64,000 bases of DNA from Stenotrophomonas rhizophila (GCF_003751305.1 NZ_RJKV01000001.1:1779586-1843585), one strand, 5' to 3'. Counted from the stretch's first letter, positions 18,114 through 27,390 are shown. The notes: generated by a model from the sequence alone, not told the origin. Made by a program: numbers and translations.

Positions 18114-20861
18114 ATGACGTACGAATGGGCCCCGAGCGACTGGGGTCAACGCCTCACGCGATCGCCGCACTGGCGCCTTCGCCTGGAAGACGACCAGCTG
18201 CTGCTGACCATCGACGGTCATCCGTACCATGCGCCCCTCACCGCGCTGCAGGTGCACCCGCGCCTGCCGTGGGCACGGCTCACCCTGCATCGCGATGGAC
18301 AGGCCCCCTTGATGCTGGGTGGCCTGTCCCCTGCCGCCGCCCGTCTGCTGGCCGAGGCGCTGAGCCAACGCCGTGGCGCACTGCGTCAACGCGACCAGGT
18401 CACCCTGTTCCAGCAGGCCCATGCCGCGATCCAGCGCTGGCTTGCGCAGGTGCAGACCGCGACCGATCTGGCCGACGATGAGTCGCTGTGGCTCACGCAC
18501 GACCAGCAGCAGGCACTGCTGCAGGCGCGCCCCGCCCTGCCGCTCGATGAGGATGCACTGTGGGCGGTCTTCGATGACGCCGACCTGCGCAGCGAGCTGG
18601 ACGGCGATCCCTCGGCCATCGAAGCAGCCCTCATGCTCTGGCTGGCCGACTGGCCAGCCCTGTGGGCGCGCCGCAATGAGGCCCATGAGGCGCGCGAACT
18701 GATCGCCTGCCGGCCCCTGCTGGACCGTGTCGAAAGCCGCCCGCTCACCGCTGAGCAGGCCCGTGCGGTGATCTGCTTCGATAACCGCGTCCAGGTGGTC
18801 GCCGCAGCCGGTTCCGGCAAAACATCGACGCTGGTCGCCAAGGCCGCCTACGCCGTCGAGCGCGGCCTGGTCGCGCCCGAGCGCATCGTCATGCTCGCCT
18901 TCAACAAGGACGCCGCCACGGAACTGCAGGCGCGTGCCGACCGCGCCTTCCAGCGTCTCGGCCTGGGCCAGGTGCAGGTGGAAGCACGCACGTTCCATGC
19001 GCTGGGCCGGCACATCATTGCCCAGGCCACCGGGCGTATGCCGCAGGTGCCCGACTGGGCCGTTGATGCCACCCAGGGGTTCCATCGGCTGGCCGAGATC
19101 ATCGACGCGCTGAAAGACCGCTCCCTCCATTTCCGCACGCAATGGGACATGTTCCGGCTGGTGTTCGGCCGTGATCTGCCCGTCATCGGCGTGCCGCTGG
19201 AGGCCGAAGAGTGGGACAAGGACGGCCAAGGGTACGTGCGTACCTTGCAGGGCGAGCGCGTGTGCAGCATCGAGCACTGCGTGATCGCCGACTGGCTGTT
19301 CTACAACGGGGTGGCGTACACCTATGCACGACGCAGCACATTCGATGCCGGGACCGATGCGTACCGCCAGTACCGCCCGGACTTCCACTATCCGGGCATA
19401 GCGCTGTATCACGATCACCTCCCCTTGGAAGGGTACGAGCGAGCGCCGGCGCATCGCGCGGGCACCCCAGGCACCGGCCATGACAGCGAGCGGATCGAGA
19501 CCACCCCGCTGCAGTTGCGTACCGGCGAACTGTTCGTGCGGCTGGGCGAGGCCTTGTCGCAGCGTGGCATCGAACTCGATCCGAATCCTGACCGCGAACT
19601 GCCTGATGGCGGCGCAACGCCGATGCCGGACACCGAGCTGATCGGCCTGGTCCGGACGTTCATCAGCCACGCCAAGAGCAACGGCCTGCACGTGGAGGAC
19701 ATGGTCGAGCGGCTGCGCCGGCTGCCCGACGATCACTTCAAGCACCGTTACCGCCTCTTCCTCGAACTGATCATCCCGATCCTGGACGGCTGGGACGATG
19801 CGCTGGTCGCCGAGGGCGGCATCGACTTCGAGGACATGCTCAACCAGGCCGCCGAACACCTGGAACAGGGCCGCTATGTCGCGCCGTTCGATCTGGTGAT
19901 GGCCGACGAATTCCAGGATGCCTCGCGCGCCCGTGCACGGCTGTGCCGTGCGCTGGTACAGGCGCCGGGCAAGCATCTGTTCGCGGTCGGCGATGACTGG
20001 CAGTCCATCAACCGGTTTGCCGGCGCAGACGTCTCGGTGATGACGGGGTTCGTGGCGTGGTTCGGCCAGGGCCAGGTGCTCAAGCTCGAACAGACCTTCC
20101 GCTGCCCGCAGGCACTGTGCGATGTCTCCAGCGCCTTCGTGTCACGCAATCCGGCGCAGATTCCCAAGCAGGTCCACTCGGTCACGCCCGCGTACGGGGC
20201 GGTACTGCAGGCCTTCCAGGTGGCCTCACGCGACCGGCTGGTCGGGGCGGTCGAACAGTATCTGGCGCAGCTGCACCAGCAGTTGCTGACCGGCCAGGTC
20301 CCGCCAGGCCGCGATGGCAAGGTCACGGTGTTCGTGCTCGGTCGCTACAACGCCGACCGTGCAATGCTGCCAACCACGTGGCGCGCACGCCATGGGCAGC
20401 ACATGGAGGTCAGCTTCCTTACCGCGCACCGCTCCAAGGGCACCGAGGCGGACTACGTCATCCTGCCCGGCATGCTGGATCGGCGCTTTCCCAACACGCG
20501 TGCCGACGACCCGGTACTGGCCCTGGCGATGCCCGAGAGCGACGCCTATCCACTGGGCGAGGAGCGTCGCCTGTTCTACGTCGCGCTGACGCGTGCGCGC
20601 CGCTCGGTAGCGATGTTCACCGTACAGGGGCGCCGCTCGTCGTTCCTGACCGAACTGGTCAACGACGGCGCGGTACGCGTGACCTCGATGGCCGGCGATA
20701 CGATTCACGAGCAGGCCTGCCCGGCCTGCAGCGTGGGCGTGATCGTGCCGCGCACCGGGCCGTATGGCGCGTTCCAGTCGTGCTCGGGATACCCACGCTG
20801 CGAGTACAAGCCGCCGAAAGCGGGCGGGACCGCGCACACCGGGCCTCGGGCCTACCGCTAG
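18114..20861 (+). CDS. UvrD/HelD-like SF1 DNA helicase with C-terminal zinc finger
   Basis: A 915-residue superfamily-1 helicase read from ATG 18114 (MTYEWAPSDWGQRL). The open frame extends upstream into the MFS gene and terminator and is not used. The N-terminal 100 residues form a beta-rich domain as in helicase IV. Motifs follow in order: Q-like LTAEQARAV, Walker A AAGSGKTSTL (residues 231-240), LAFNKDAA, Walker B ADEFQD, GDDWQSINRF, LEQTFRCP, LTAHRSKGTEADYV and VALTRARRSV. The C-terminus carries a C4 topoisomerase-type zinc finger (CPAC ... CSGYPRCEY). It is longer than E. coli HelD (684 residues), mainly by an insertion in the middle. Role inferred: DNA repair or removal of stalled complexes. 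Confidence 0.9.
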   Translation: MTYEWAPSDWGQRLTRSPHWRLRLEDDQLLLTIDGHPYHAPLTALQVHPRLPWARLTLHRDGQAPLMLGGLSPAAARLLAEALSQRRGALRQRDQVTLFQQAHAAIQRWLAQVQTATDLADDESLWLTHDQQQALLQARPALPLDEDALWAVFDDADLRSELDGDPSAIEAALMLWLADWPALWARRNEAHEARELIACRPLLDRVESRPLTAEQARAVICFDNRVQVVAAAGSGKTSTLVAKAAYAVERGLVAPERIVMLAFNKDAATELQARADRAFQRLGLGQVQVEARTFHALGRHIIAQATGRMPQVPDWAVDATQGFHRLAEIIDALKDRSLHFRTQWDMFRLVFGRDLPVIGVPLEAEEWDKDGQGYVRTLQGERVCSIEHCVIADWLFYNGVAYTYARRSTFDAGTDAYRQYRPDFHYPGIALYHDHLPLEGYERAPAHRAGTPGTGHDSERIETTPLQLRTGELFVRLGEALSQRGIELDPNPDRELPDGGATPMPDTELIGLVRTFISHAKSNGLHVEDMVERLRRLPDDHFKHRYRLFLELIIPILDGWDDALVAEGGIDFEDMLNQAAEHLEQGRYVAPFDLVMADEFQDASRARARLCRALVQAPGKHLFAVGDDWQSINRFAGADVSVMTGFVAWFGQGQVLKLEQTFRCPQALCDVSSAFVSRNPAQIPKQVHSVTPAYGAVLQAFQVASRDRLVGAVEQYLAQLHQQLLTGQVPPGRDGKVTVFVLGRYNADRAMLPTTWRARHGQHMEVSFLTAHRSKGTEADYVILPGMLDRRFPNTRADDPVLALAMPESDAYPLGEERRLFYVALTRARRSVAMFTVQGRRSSFLTELVNDGAVRVTSMAGDTIHEQACPACSVGVIVPRTGPYGAFQSCSGYPRCEYKPPKAGGTAHTGPRAYR

Positions 20862-21655
20862 ATCACGCGGCGGTCCCGCATGTCCGCATCAATCTGCTCG
20901 ATCAGCGCCCGCCGCTCGGACAGGCCGGGCATCACCCGCACCAGATTGCGGACCATGCGCAGGTCCTGCTGCCCGCCCAGCTGATCACTCAACGCATGCA
21001 GGGCCCGCGCCTGTTTGTTCTTGTTCCGCCCATGTCCCTTGATCGGCACCGCGCGGGACGGCGCCAACAGCGGCAGCGCCTCCAGCTGCATGCGCAGACG
21101 ACGCACTCTGCGGCGCCAGCGATGCAGGTCCTCGGCATCGTGACTGCGCGCGGCGCGCTTGGCGGCATTGGCCGTTCGGCGCTCGCTGCGTGCGAGCCCC
21201 CTGCGGACGTCGGCTGCTTTGAGCAGGCCCCAAGGCTGCGCCAGCAGATCGGTGCCGATACGCAGAAGTGCGGCCTGGCGGCGTGCAAACCCAGGGTCGT
21301 GTGCCAGCGCCCGGGCGAGGAGCTTCTCGCGCCGTGCCTTCAGGCGGCGGCACACCTCTTTCCACGGCTGAGCGGGCTGCGCTGCCGCCAGCCGCTCACA
21401 GGTTTCCACCACGACATGCGCATCGCGCAACGCTGACAGGCCATTGCCGAGGCGGCGCAGCGCGGCATCCGCCGTTGTCGTGGTCAGTGCACTGTTGTCC
21501 AGCAAGGCCAGCAGCGCGCGCAGGCGGCGGATGGTCTTGCGTGCACGATGCACCGCCGCATGCACATCCGGCTGGCACTCGAGCGCGTCGGCAATGGCGT
21601 CGCACTCCCGTTGCGCCAGTACGCGGGCGGCGGGGCCGATACCTGATGGCGTCAT
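20858..21655 (-). CDS. CHAD domain protein
   Basis: A 265-residue all-helical, Arg/Lys-rich protein. Paired conserved His/Arg signatures HRARKTIRRLRALLALL and HRWRRRVRRLRMQLEAL mark the two halves of a CHAD domain, which binds polyphosphate. There is no CYTH domain. The ATG at 21655 (MTPSGIGPAARVLAQ) is preferred over the open frame extending 15 codons upstream. The gene converges on the helicase with a four-base overlap of the stops. Confidence 0.85.
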   Translation of the reverse strand: MTPSGIGPAARVLAQRECDAIADALECQPDVHAAVHRARKTIRRLRALLALLDNSALTTTTADAALRRLGNGLSALRDAHVVVETCERLAAAQPAQPWKEVCRRLKARREKLLARALAHDPGFARRQAALLRIGTDLLAQPWGLLKAADVRRGLARSERRTANAAKRAARSHDAEDLHRWRRRVRRLRMQLEALPLLAPSRAVPIKGHGRNKNKQARALHALSDQLGGQQDLRMVRNLVRVMPGLSERRALIEQIDADMRDRRVI

Positions 21656-21712
21656 CGCGGTCTTCCCCCGGGGGCAGAGTGGCGATTGTACCCACGCCAC
21701 GCCCGCCGCCGC

Positions 21713-23656
21713 TCAGCCCGGGTTGAACATCTGCCGCACGCCCCGGAGCAGCTCGTTCACGCTGAACGGCTTGGGCAGCAGGGACATGCCCTGCCCCAGG
21801 AACTCATTGCGGACGGCCGCACTCTCCGTATAGCCGGTCACGAACAGCACCGGCAAATGCGGACGCAGTACCCGCGCCGCATCAGCAAGTTCCCGGCCGT
21901 TCATGCCCGGCAGACCCACATCGGACAACAACAGGTCCAGCTCACGGTCCGAATGCAGCTCCAACAAGGCCTGCTGCGCATTGATGGCTTCCACGACCTG
22001 GTAACCGGCCTCGACCAGCATCTCCCGGACCATCATGCGTACCGAATCGGTATCGTCGACCAGCAGAATCCGCTCGGCGCTGCCTCGGGTCAGCGGTAAA
22101 GGTGCCGAGGTGTCGTGGGCTGCAGGCTGGAGCTGGCCCTCGGGCAGCAGCAGCTCGATCTCGGTCCCCTCGCCACGTTCGCTGGCAATGCGTGCACTGC
22201 CGCCGGATTGGCGTGCGAACCCGTAAGTCATCGACAGCCCCAGCCCGGTCCCTTCGCCCTGCGGCTTGGTGGTGAAGAACGGCTCGAATACTTTGGTCAA
22301 CAGCTCTGCGGGGATGCCCACACCGTTGTCGAGCACGGTCACGGTGATGTAATGGCCAGGTGCCAGCTCATGGTCGCGCTCGATCTCGGCACGCCCGGCG
22401 CGGATGCGGATCAGGCCCTGGCCGGCCAACGCATCGCGGGCATTGATGACCAGGTTGAGGATCACGTTCTCGAACTGGTTCGGGTCGGCAACCGCAATCA
22501 GCGGTTCAATGCCCAGCTCCAGCTCGAGTTCGATGTTCTCACCGATCGACCGCTGCAGCATGTCTTCTAGCGAGCGCACGCGCGCGACCACATCGAAGGT
22601 CTGCGGATCGAGCGGTTGCTTGCGGGCAAAGGCGAGCATGCGCTGGGTCAGCGCGGCCGCACGGTGTGCCGAGCCGGTGGCGATCTCGACGTAGCGCGAA
22701 GCCTTGTCCCATTTACCACTGGAGGCGGCGATCTCGATCATGTCCAGCCCGGAAATGATCGTGGTCAGCAGATTATTGAAATCGTGCGCGATGCCGCCGG
22801 TGAGCTGACCCAGCGCGTCCATCTTCTGCGCCTGCATCAACTCGATCTCGGTGCGCTCGCGCTCGGCGATCTGGAAGGCGAGCTCGGACGTGGCGCTCTC
22901 CAGTTCCTGCCGCTGTTCGTTGGCGCGCGCATGCTGTTCAGTGGTGTCTTCAATCAGCACCAGCCCCTGCCCGGCGGCCTGGTACGGCGTGACCCGCCAT
23001 TCCGTCATGCGGGTGGCGCCACCGACACGAAGGCTGAAGGTGCCCTGCCAGCGCTCGCCTTCGGCCAAGGCCACCTTCAACGCGCTGAGGGGCGCGACCT
23101 GGTCCTGCAGCAGCTGATCGAGTTGGCCTGGTCCTGCCTGCTGACCCAGCAGACGGGTAAAGGCATCGTTGGCATCGTGCGCGTTGAGCGACGCATCCAA
23201 TACCGCGATCGGGGCATTGATGTGACGGAAAATTTCGCGGAAGCGCGCCTCGGTCTCGCGCAGGGCTTCCTCTGCACGACGGGCGCGCAGCAGGCTGCGC
23301 AGCGTAGCCAACAACACATCCGGATCGACCGGATGGATCAGATAGGCATCCGCGCCCGCGTTGAGGCCCGTGATCATGTCACCGGTGGCGATCGACGCCG
23401 CCGAGACATGCACCACCGGCAGCAACTGCAGCCGGACGTCTTCGCGCAGCTGGCGCACCACATCAAAGCCGCTCATGTCCGGCAGGTTCACATCCAGCAC
23501 CAGCGCACCGAAATCATGCTCGGCCAGCCGTGCCAGGCCCTCACCGCCGGTACCGGCTTCCTCCACATGGAACCCGTGGTGCTCCAGCACGCGGCGCACC
23601 GCGTAACGGGTCGCCACGTTGTCATCCACGACGAGGATGCGATCAGGAATCGCCAT
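21713..23656 (-). CDS. Hybrid histidine kinase (REC-PAS-HisKA-HATPase-REC)
   Basis: A 647-residue soluble protein. The N-terminal receiver (residues 6-125) has Asp55 (LVLDVNLPDMSG), but the usual Lys of the K-P motif is His108 (LIHPVD). A PAS-like domain spans about 135-240. HisKA has His291 in GGIAHDFNNLL. HATPase has NLVINARDAL, DNGVGIP and GEGTGLGLSM. The C-terminal receiver spans about 525-645 with LLLSDVGLPGMNG and LPKPFS. It is last in the rsb operon, overlapping the upstream kinase gene by 14 bases. A receiver at each end suggests it takes phosphate from one partner and passes it on. Confidence 0.92.
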   Translation of the reverse strand: MAIPDRILVVDDNVATRYAVRRVLEHHGFHVEEAGTGGEGLARLAEHDFGALVLDVNLPDMSGFDVVRQLREDVRLQLLPVVHVSAASIATGDMITGLNAGADAYLIHPVDPDVLLATLRSLLRARRAEEALRETEARFREIFRHINAPIAVLDASLNAHDANDAFTRLLGQQAGPGQLDQLLQDQVAPLSALKVALAEGERWQGTFSLRVGGATRMTEWRVTPYQAAGQGLVLIEDTTEQHARANEQRQELESATSELAFQIAERERTEIELMQAQKMDALGQLTGGIAHDFNNLLTTIISGLDMIEIAASSGKWDKASRYVEIATGSAHRAAALTQRMLAFARKQPLDPQTFDVVARVRSLEDMLQRSIGENIELELELGIEPLIAVADPNQFENVILNLVINARDALAGQGLIRIRAGRAEIERDHELAPGHYITVTVLDNGVGIPAELLTKVFEPFFTTKPQGEGTGLGLSMTYGFARQSGGSARIASERGEGTEIELLLPEGQLQPAAHDTSAPLPLTRGSAERILLVDDTDSVRMMVREMLVEAGYQVVEAINAQQALLELHSDRELDLLLSDVGLPGMNGRELADAARVLRPHLPVLFVTGYTESAAVRNEFLGQGMSLLPKPFSVNELLRGVRQMFNPG

Positions 23657-24503
23657 TCACGGCCTCCGTGGCCAGGGTCAGCGGCAGCACCACGTAGAAG
23701 TTCGAACCCGTCCCGATTTCGCTCTCGACGCCGACATGGCCACCGAGCAGCTCGGCGAAGCGTTTGCACAGCGACAGCCCCAGCCCGGTGCCGCGCAGGC
23801 GCTTCTGCAGCGGGGTATCGACCTGCACGAAATCCTCGAACAGGGTCGACTGCAGTTCCGCCGGTATGCCGATGCCGGTATCGCGCACACTGAAGCGCAC
23901 CTCGTTCTCACCCTCCAGTTGGGTCGATACCACCACTTGGCCGCTGGGCGTGAACTTCAGCGCATTGGAAATGAAATTGCGCAGGATCTGCGCCAGCTTC
24001 TTGTCATCCGTGAACAGCATCGGCATCACTGGCGGGTCCTCGAACAGCAGGTCCACCTGATTGCCTTCCACCAACGGACGGAACATGCCACGCAGTGCCG
24101 AGAACAGGTCCATCAGATCGAACCAGGCCGGCGAGATGGTGATGCGCCCGGCCTCGATCTTGGCCAGATCCAGCAGGTCGTCCACCATCTCGCGCAGCTC
24201 ACTGGTGGAGGCGCTGATGAAACGCACCTGTCGGCGCTGCTCCGCGGTCAGCGGGCCATCCATGCCATCCTCCAGCAGCCGCGTCATGCTCAGGATCGAG
24301 CCCAGTGGCGTGCGGAACTCATGGCTCATGTACGACAGGAACCGGCTCTTCAGCTCGGACACCTCGCGCAGCTGCTCGGCCTGCTCGTCCAGCTCAGCGT
24401 ACAAGGCGAGCACACCCTGATTGGTTTCATCCAACTCAGCGCGCAGCGCATCGGCTTCCAGGCGCAGCCGCTGCAGCTCCTGGTCATGGGGTGAGGCGCT
24501 CAA
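23643..24503 (-). CDS. Soluble histidine kinase of the stressosome operon
   Basis: A 286-residue kinase consisting of a short coiled coil (residues 5-55), a HisKA domain with His61 in MSHEFRTPLGS and a HATPase domain (NFISNALKF, DTGIGIP, GTGLGLSLCKRF). It has no sensory or membrane domain of its own, so its input must be protein-protein, presumably from the co-encoded Rsb proteins through the coiled coil. It overlaps the SpoIIE-phosphatase gene by four bases upstream and the hybrid kinase by 14 downstream. Confidence 0.92.
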   Translation of the reverse strand: MSASPHDQELQRLRLEADALRAELDETNQGVLALYAELDEQAEQLREVSELKSRFLSYMSHEFRTPLGSILSMTRLLEDGMDGPLTAEQRRQVRFISASTSELREMVDDLLDLAKIEAGRITISPAWFDLMDLFSALRGMFRPLVEGNQVDLLFEDPPVMPMLFTDDKKLAQILRNFISNALKFTPSGQVVVSTQLEGENEVRFSVRDTGIGIPAELQSTLFEDFVQVDTPLQKRLRGTGLGLSLCKRFAELLGGHVGVESEIGTGSNFYVVLPLTLATEAVNGDS

Positions 24504-25516
24504 TGCAGGTCTCCAAGACGCAGGGCGACAATGCCGGCGTCATCCCGGCCACGATCGAAGTCACGGTGCAGCACCGCCACGATCAACGCGGGGTGGCGGT
24601 GGAACAGGCCGGGGTAGTCGCGCAGGCTCCAACGCGCCTGCAGTCCATCACTGTGCATGACCAGCAGCGTGCCTGCCGCCGCGTGAAAATGGAATGGTTG
24701 CGCCTTGCGGTATTGCACCCCGACGATGCCCGGGTGCGAGGCCAACCCGCGTGAACCGGTGGGCTCGCACAGACTGGCGGCGATATTGCCGATACCGGCG
24801 AACTCCACCTGGCCACTCGCCACGTCCACGCAGGCCACCGCCGCCGCACCGCCGCGGGTGCCGGACATGCCCGCGTGCATGACACCGATCAAGGCCGGCG
24901 CCCCAACGGCGGAGGCCTGTGCAACGGCAGCCACACCGGCCTGCGCTGCGTCGGCAGCGGGCAGTCCATGCCCCAGCCCGTCGATCACGGTGACCGCCAC
25001 GGACTGAGCATCGGCACGCAGATGCCAGGCATCGCCACAGGCCAGCTCGTGGCGCATCGGAATCCGCAGCGCGCCATAGGGCACATCGATATCGCCTGGC
25101 GCACGGCTGGCATAGATGCGCGCCACGACGACCGCGCCTTTGCCATCGGACCAGGCATCGAGCACCGTCGCCTGGCGCTGGATCGCGCCCAGCCCCAAGC
25201 CCTGGGTGCCGCCTGTCGAGTAACCGTCGGGGAGACATTCGGCCAACGAGAAGCCCGGGCCGCCATCCACCGTCACCAGCTCCACGCCGTTACCGCCGCG
25301 ACCACACACCGCGGACAGGAACATGCGACCGCTGCGGCCGTGCTTGAGCACATTGGTCGCCATCTCCGTGGCCACCAATGCCGCACGGCCAGCGTCCATC
25401 TCATCCAGGCCGATCAGATCGGCCAGCGCCAGCGCTTCGCGCCGGGCCTGCCCGACCTGTGAAGACTCCTCGACCACCACGATCCGCGTCACCTGGCCGC
25501 CGAAGTTCAGCTCCAT
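24500..25516 (-). CDS. ATP-binding SpoIIE-family phosphatase (RsbX/RsbU-like with kinase domain)
   Basis: A 338-residue fusion. Residues 10-135 are an anti-sigma-type HATPase (EMATNVLKHG as N box, VDGGPGF, TQGLGLGAI). Residues about 145-335 are a PP2C/SpoIIE phosphatase with VIDGLGHGLPAADA, LLVMHSDGLQ and RDDAGIVALRL, the conserved metal-binding Asp positions. In Bacillus stressosomes RsbX resets phosphorylated RsbS and RsbR. Here the gene directly follows rsbT (10-base overlap), so a resetting role is likely. The added ATPase domain distinguishes it from Bacillus RsbX. Confidence 0.88.
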   Translation of the reverse strand: MELNFGGQVTRIVVVEESSQVGQARREALALADLIGLDEMDAGRAALVATEMATNVLKHGRSGRMFLSAVCGRGGNGVELVTVDGGPGFSLAECLPDGYSTGGTQGLGLGAIQRQATVLDAWSDGKGAVVVARIYASRAPGDIDVPYGALRIPMRHELACGDAWHLRADAQSVAVTVIDGLGHGLPAADAAQAGVAAVAQASAVGAPALIGVMHAGMSGTRGGAAAVACVDVASGQVEFAGIGNIAASLCEPTGSRGLASHPGIVGVQYRKAQPFHFHAAAGTLLVMHSDGLQARWSLRDYPGLFHRHPALIVAVLHRDFDRGRDDAGIVALRLGDLH

Positions 25517-25908
25517 TTGGTGATCGTGATACGGGTGCCCTGCCCCGGTGCACTCTCCAGTTCGAACTCATCCACCAACCGGCGCGAACCGGACAACCCC
25601 AGACCCATGCCCGAGCCGGACGACCAGCCATCGGTCAGGGCCTGTGCGACATCCGGGATGCCAGGGCCGTCATCGGCGAAGACCAGCCGTACGCCCTTGC
25701 GCAGTCCTTTCTCGACCACTTCCCAGTCCATGGTCCCGCCGCCACCGTAGATGACGGCATTGCGCGCCAGCTCGCTGGCCGCGGTGACGAGCTTGGTCTG
25801 GTCGATCAGGCGCAACTTGCACGCCACGCAGATCTGCCGGGCGGCCTGGCGGGCCAGCACGACATCCTGCTCGATACGGATCGGCAGCGAACCACTGGAA
25901 GCACTCAT
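25507..25908 (-). CDS. rsbT: Stressosome serine/threonine kinase
   Basis: A 133-residue GHKL kinase with an N box ELARNAVIYGGGG, ADDGPGIPD and a G box GSGMGLGLSGSRRLVDEFE, matching RsbT of the RsbRST module in length and motifs. RsbT phosphorylates RsbS and RsbR, then leaves the complex to activate a downstream partner. It overlaps rsbS by four bases and the phosphatase gene by ten. No RsbU-type sigma-factor pathway genes occur nearby, so the released kinase probably acts on another target. Confidence 0.92.
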   Translation of the reverse strand: MSASSGSLPIRIEQDVVLARQAARQICVACKLRLIDQTKLVTAASELARNAVIYGGGGTMDWEVVEKGLRKGVRLVFADDGPGIPDVAQALTDGWSSGSGMGLGLSGSRRLVDEFELESAPGQGTRITITKWS

Positions 25909-26276
25909 AAGGCGTCGTCGTCTTCGTCGTTTCGCTGCAGCAGCTTCATGCCCCGCTCCACGTTCAATGCGGTGCGCACGCCACTGAGCGTCAGCCCCAG
26001 CTCGACCAGAGTGATCGCCACCGCAGGCTGCATGCCGACCACCACCGTGGTGGCATCCATGATCCGGGCCAGCGACGAAATCGTGGCGATCATCCGCCCG
26101 ATGAACGAATCGACGATATCCAACGCGGAGATGTCGATCAGCACACCGCGCGCGGAGGTGCTGCGGATCTTCTCGGTGAGGTCGTCCTGCAGGGTCAGCG
26201 CGAGCTGATCATGCATGTCCACCTGGATGGTCACCAGCAGCAGATCGCCCATCTGCAGGATCGGGATGCGCTCCAT
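25905..26276 (-). CDS. rsbS: Stressosome scaffold STAS protein
   Basis: A 123-residue single STAS domain starting MERIPILQMGDLLLVTIQ, as in RsbS proteins. Ser57 in DISALDIVDSFIGRM corresponds to the serine phosphorylated by RsbT. The ATG at 26276 is used rather than the longer open frame because family similarity begins there and the rsbR stop lies two bases upstream. RsbS and RsbR build the large hollow stressosome particle. A Glu/Asp-rich tail (NDEDDDAL) ends the protein. Confidence 0.93.
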   Translation of the reverse strand: MERIPILQMGDLLLVTIQVDMHDQLALTLQDDLTEKIRSTSARGVLIDISALDIVDSFIGRMIATISSLARIMDATTVVVGMQPAVAITLVELGLTLSGVRTALNVERGMKLLQRNDEDDDAL

Positions 26277-26277
26277 C

Positions 26278-27138
26278 TCAGCGGGCGGTCCGGGTAACGG
26301 TCTGGCCGGTGCGCTTGAGCGCCAGCGCCAGTGCATCGGCCAGATTGGCCTTGGTCACGATGCCCTGCAGATCCAGCCCCAGGTGCACGATGGTCTGGGC
26401 AATCTGCGGGCGCACGCCGCTGATGATCGCGTCGGCGCCCATCAGACGGATCGCGGTGACCGTCTTCAGCAGATGCTGGGCCACCAGGGTGTCCACGGTC
26501 GGGACGCCGGTGATATCGATGATGGCGATTTCAGAACCGGTATCCACGATGCGCTGCAGCAGCGATTCCATCACCACCTGGGTGCGCTGCGAATCCAGCG
26601 TGCCGATCATCGGCAGCGCCAGCACGCCGTCCCACAGCTTCACCACCGGCGTGGACAGCTCAAGCATCTCTTCCTGCTGCCGCTGGATCACGTCTTCGCG
26701 GGTTTTCTGGAACACGCTGACCGTGTGCAGGCCCAGCTGATCGATCAGTTCGGAAATCGCCCACAGCTGGTCGCCCAGCTGTGCCGGATCATTCGTGTAG
26801 GCCTGCTGGATCACCTCGAACAGCGGCCGCTTCAGCGAGAAGATGAAGCTGGCGGTCTCAGAGGAATTGAAGCCCTTCAGCACGCGCTCGCGCGACAACT
26901 CCTCCAGGAAGCGGCGGATGTCCTTCCACTCGGCACGCGCGACGGAGCTGACGTCGGCCGCGGACAGGGCCTCCAAAAACAGGCGCCAGAACTCGCGGAG
27001 CTGGGTGTCCAGCTCGCGGGCGGAAAGGCGGCCATCCTGTGCCTGGGCGGACCCGGCCAGAGTGCCGGCCCATGCCGCCAGCAAGGGCTCCTGATGGCTG
27101 CGGATGAGATCGATCGTGCGCTGCTGCAAAGCCGCCAT
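26278..27138 (-). CDS. rsbR: Stressosome sensor protein
   Basis: A 286-residue protein read from ATG 27138, with AGGA eight bases upstream. Residues 1-150 form an alpha-helical sensory domain of the RsbR type (input unknown, no haem or flavin motif visible). Residues about 163-275 are a STAS domain. Thr217 (TVDTLVAQH) and Thr249 (RPQIAQTIVHLG) look like the counterparts of the two threonines phosphorylated by RsbT in Bacillus RsbR. It is first in the operon, with the stop one base from the rsbS start. No sigma-70 promoter could be called confidently upstream. Confidence 0.92.
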   Translation of the reverse strand: MAALQQRTIDLIRSHQEPLLAAWAGTLAGSAQAQDGRLSARELDTQLREFWRLFLEALSAADVSSVARAEWKDIRRFLEELSRERVLKGFNSSETASFIFSLKRPLFEVIQQAYTNDPAQLGDQLWAISELIDQLGLHTVSVFQKTREDVIQRQQEEMLELSTPVVKLWDGVLALPMIGTLDSQRTQVVMESLLQRIVDTGSEIAIIDITGVPTVDTLVAQHLLKTVTAIRLMGADAIISGVRPQIAQTIVHLGLDLQGIVTKANLADALALALKRTGQTVTRTAR

Positions 27139-27353
27139 GGGAACGTCCTGGAAGATGAGGGAACACCGGGTGTGCTGGCGACCCGTCACTCGAATGAATG
27201 GGGGTCGTAAGCGTCAAAGCTTAAATGAATTCAGGAAGATTGGGCATCACGGGCGATGCTGATGATGTGAAGACGATCTGCACGTCGCTGACCGGTTCAT
27301 GCAGGCACGATGCGGCGCCTGGAAGGGCCGATGAAACGGGTGCCCTGCAAACG

Positions 27354-27381
27354 CATCAGGCCGCCCGAGGGCGGCCTGATG
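27354..27381 (-). terminator. Perfect 12-bp stem hairpin
   Basis: catcaggccgcc / ggcggcctgatg with a 4-base loop lies ten bases beyond the stop of the 23-residue peptide gene in its reading direction. Only a weak T stretch (CGTTTG) follows, so termination is plausible rather than certain. Confidence 0.6.
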
Positions 27382-27390
27382 ATGGGTCGT

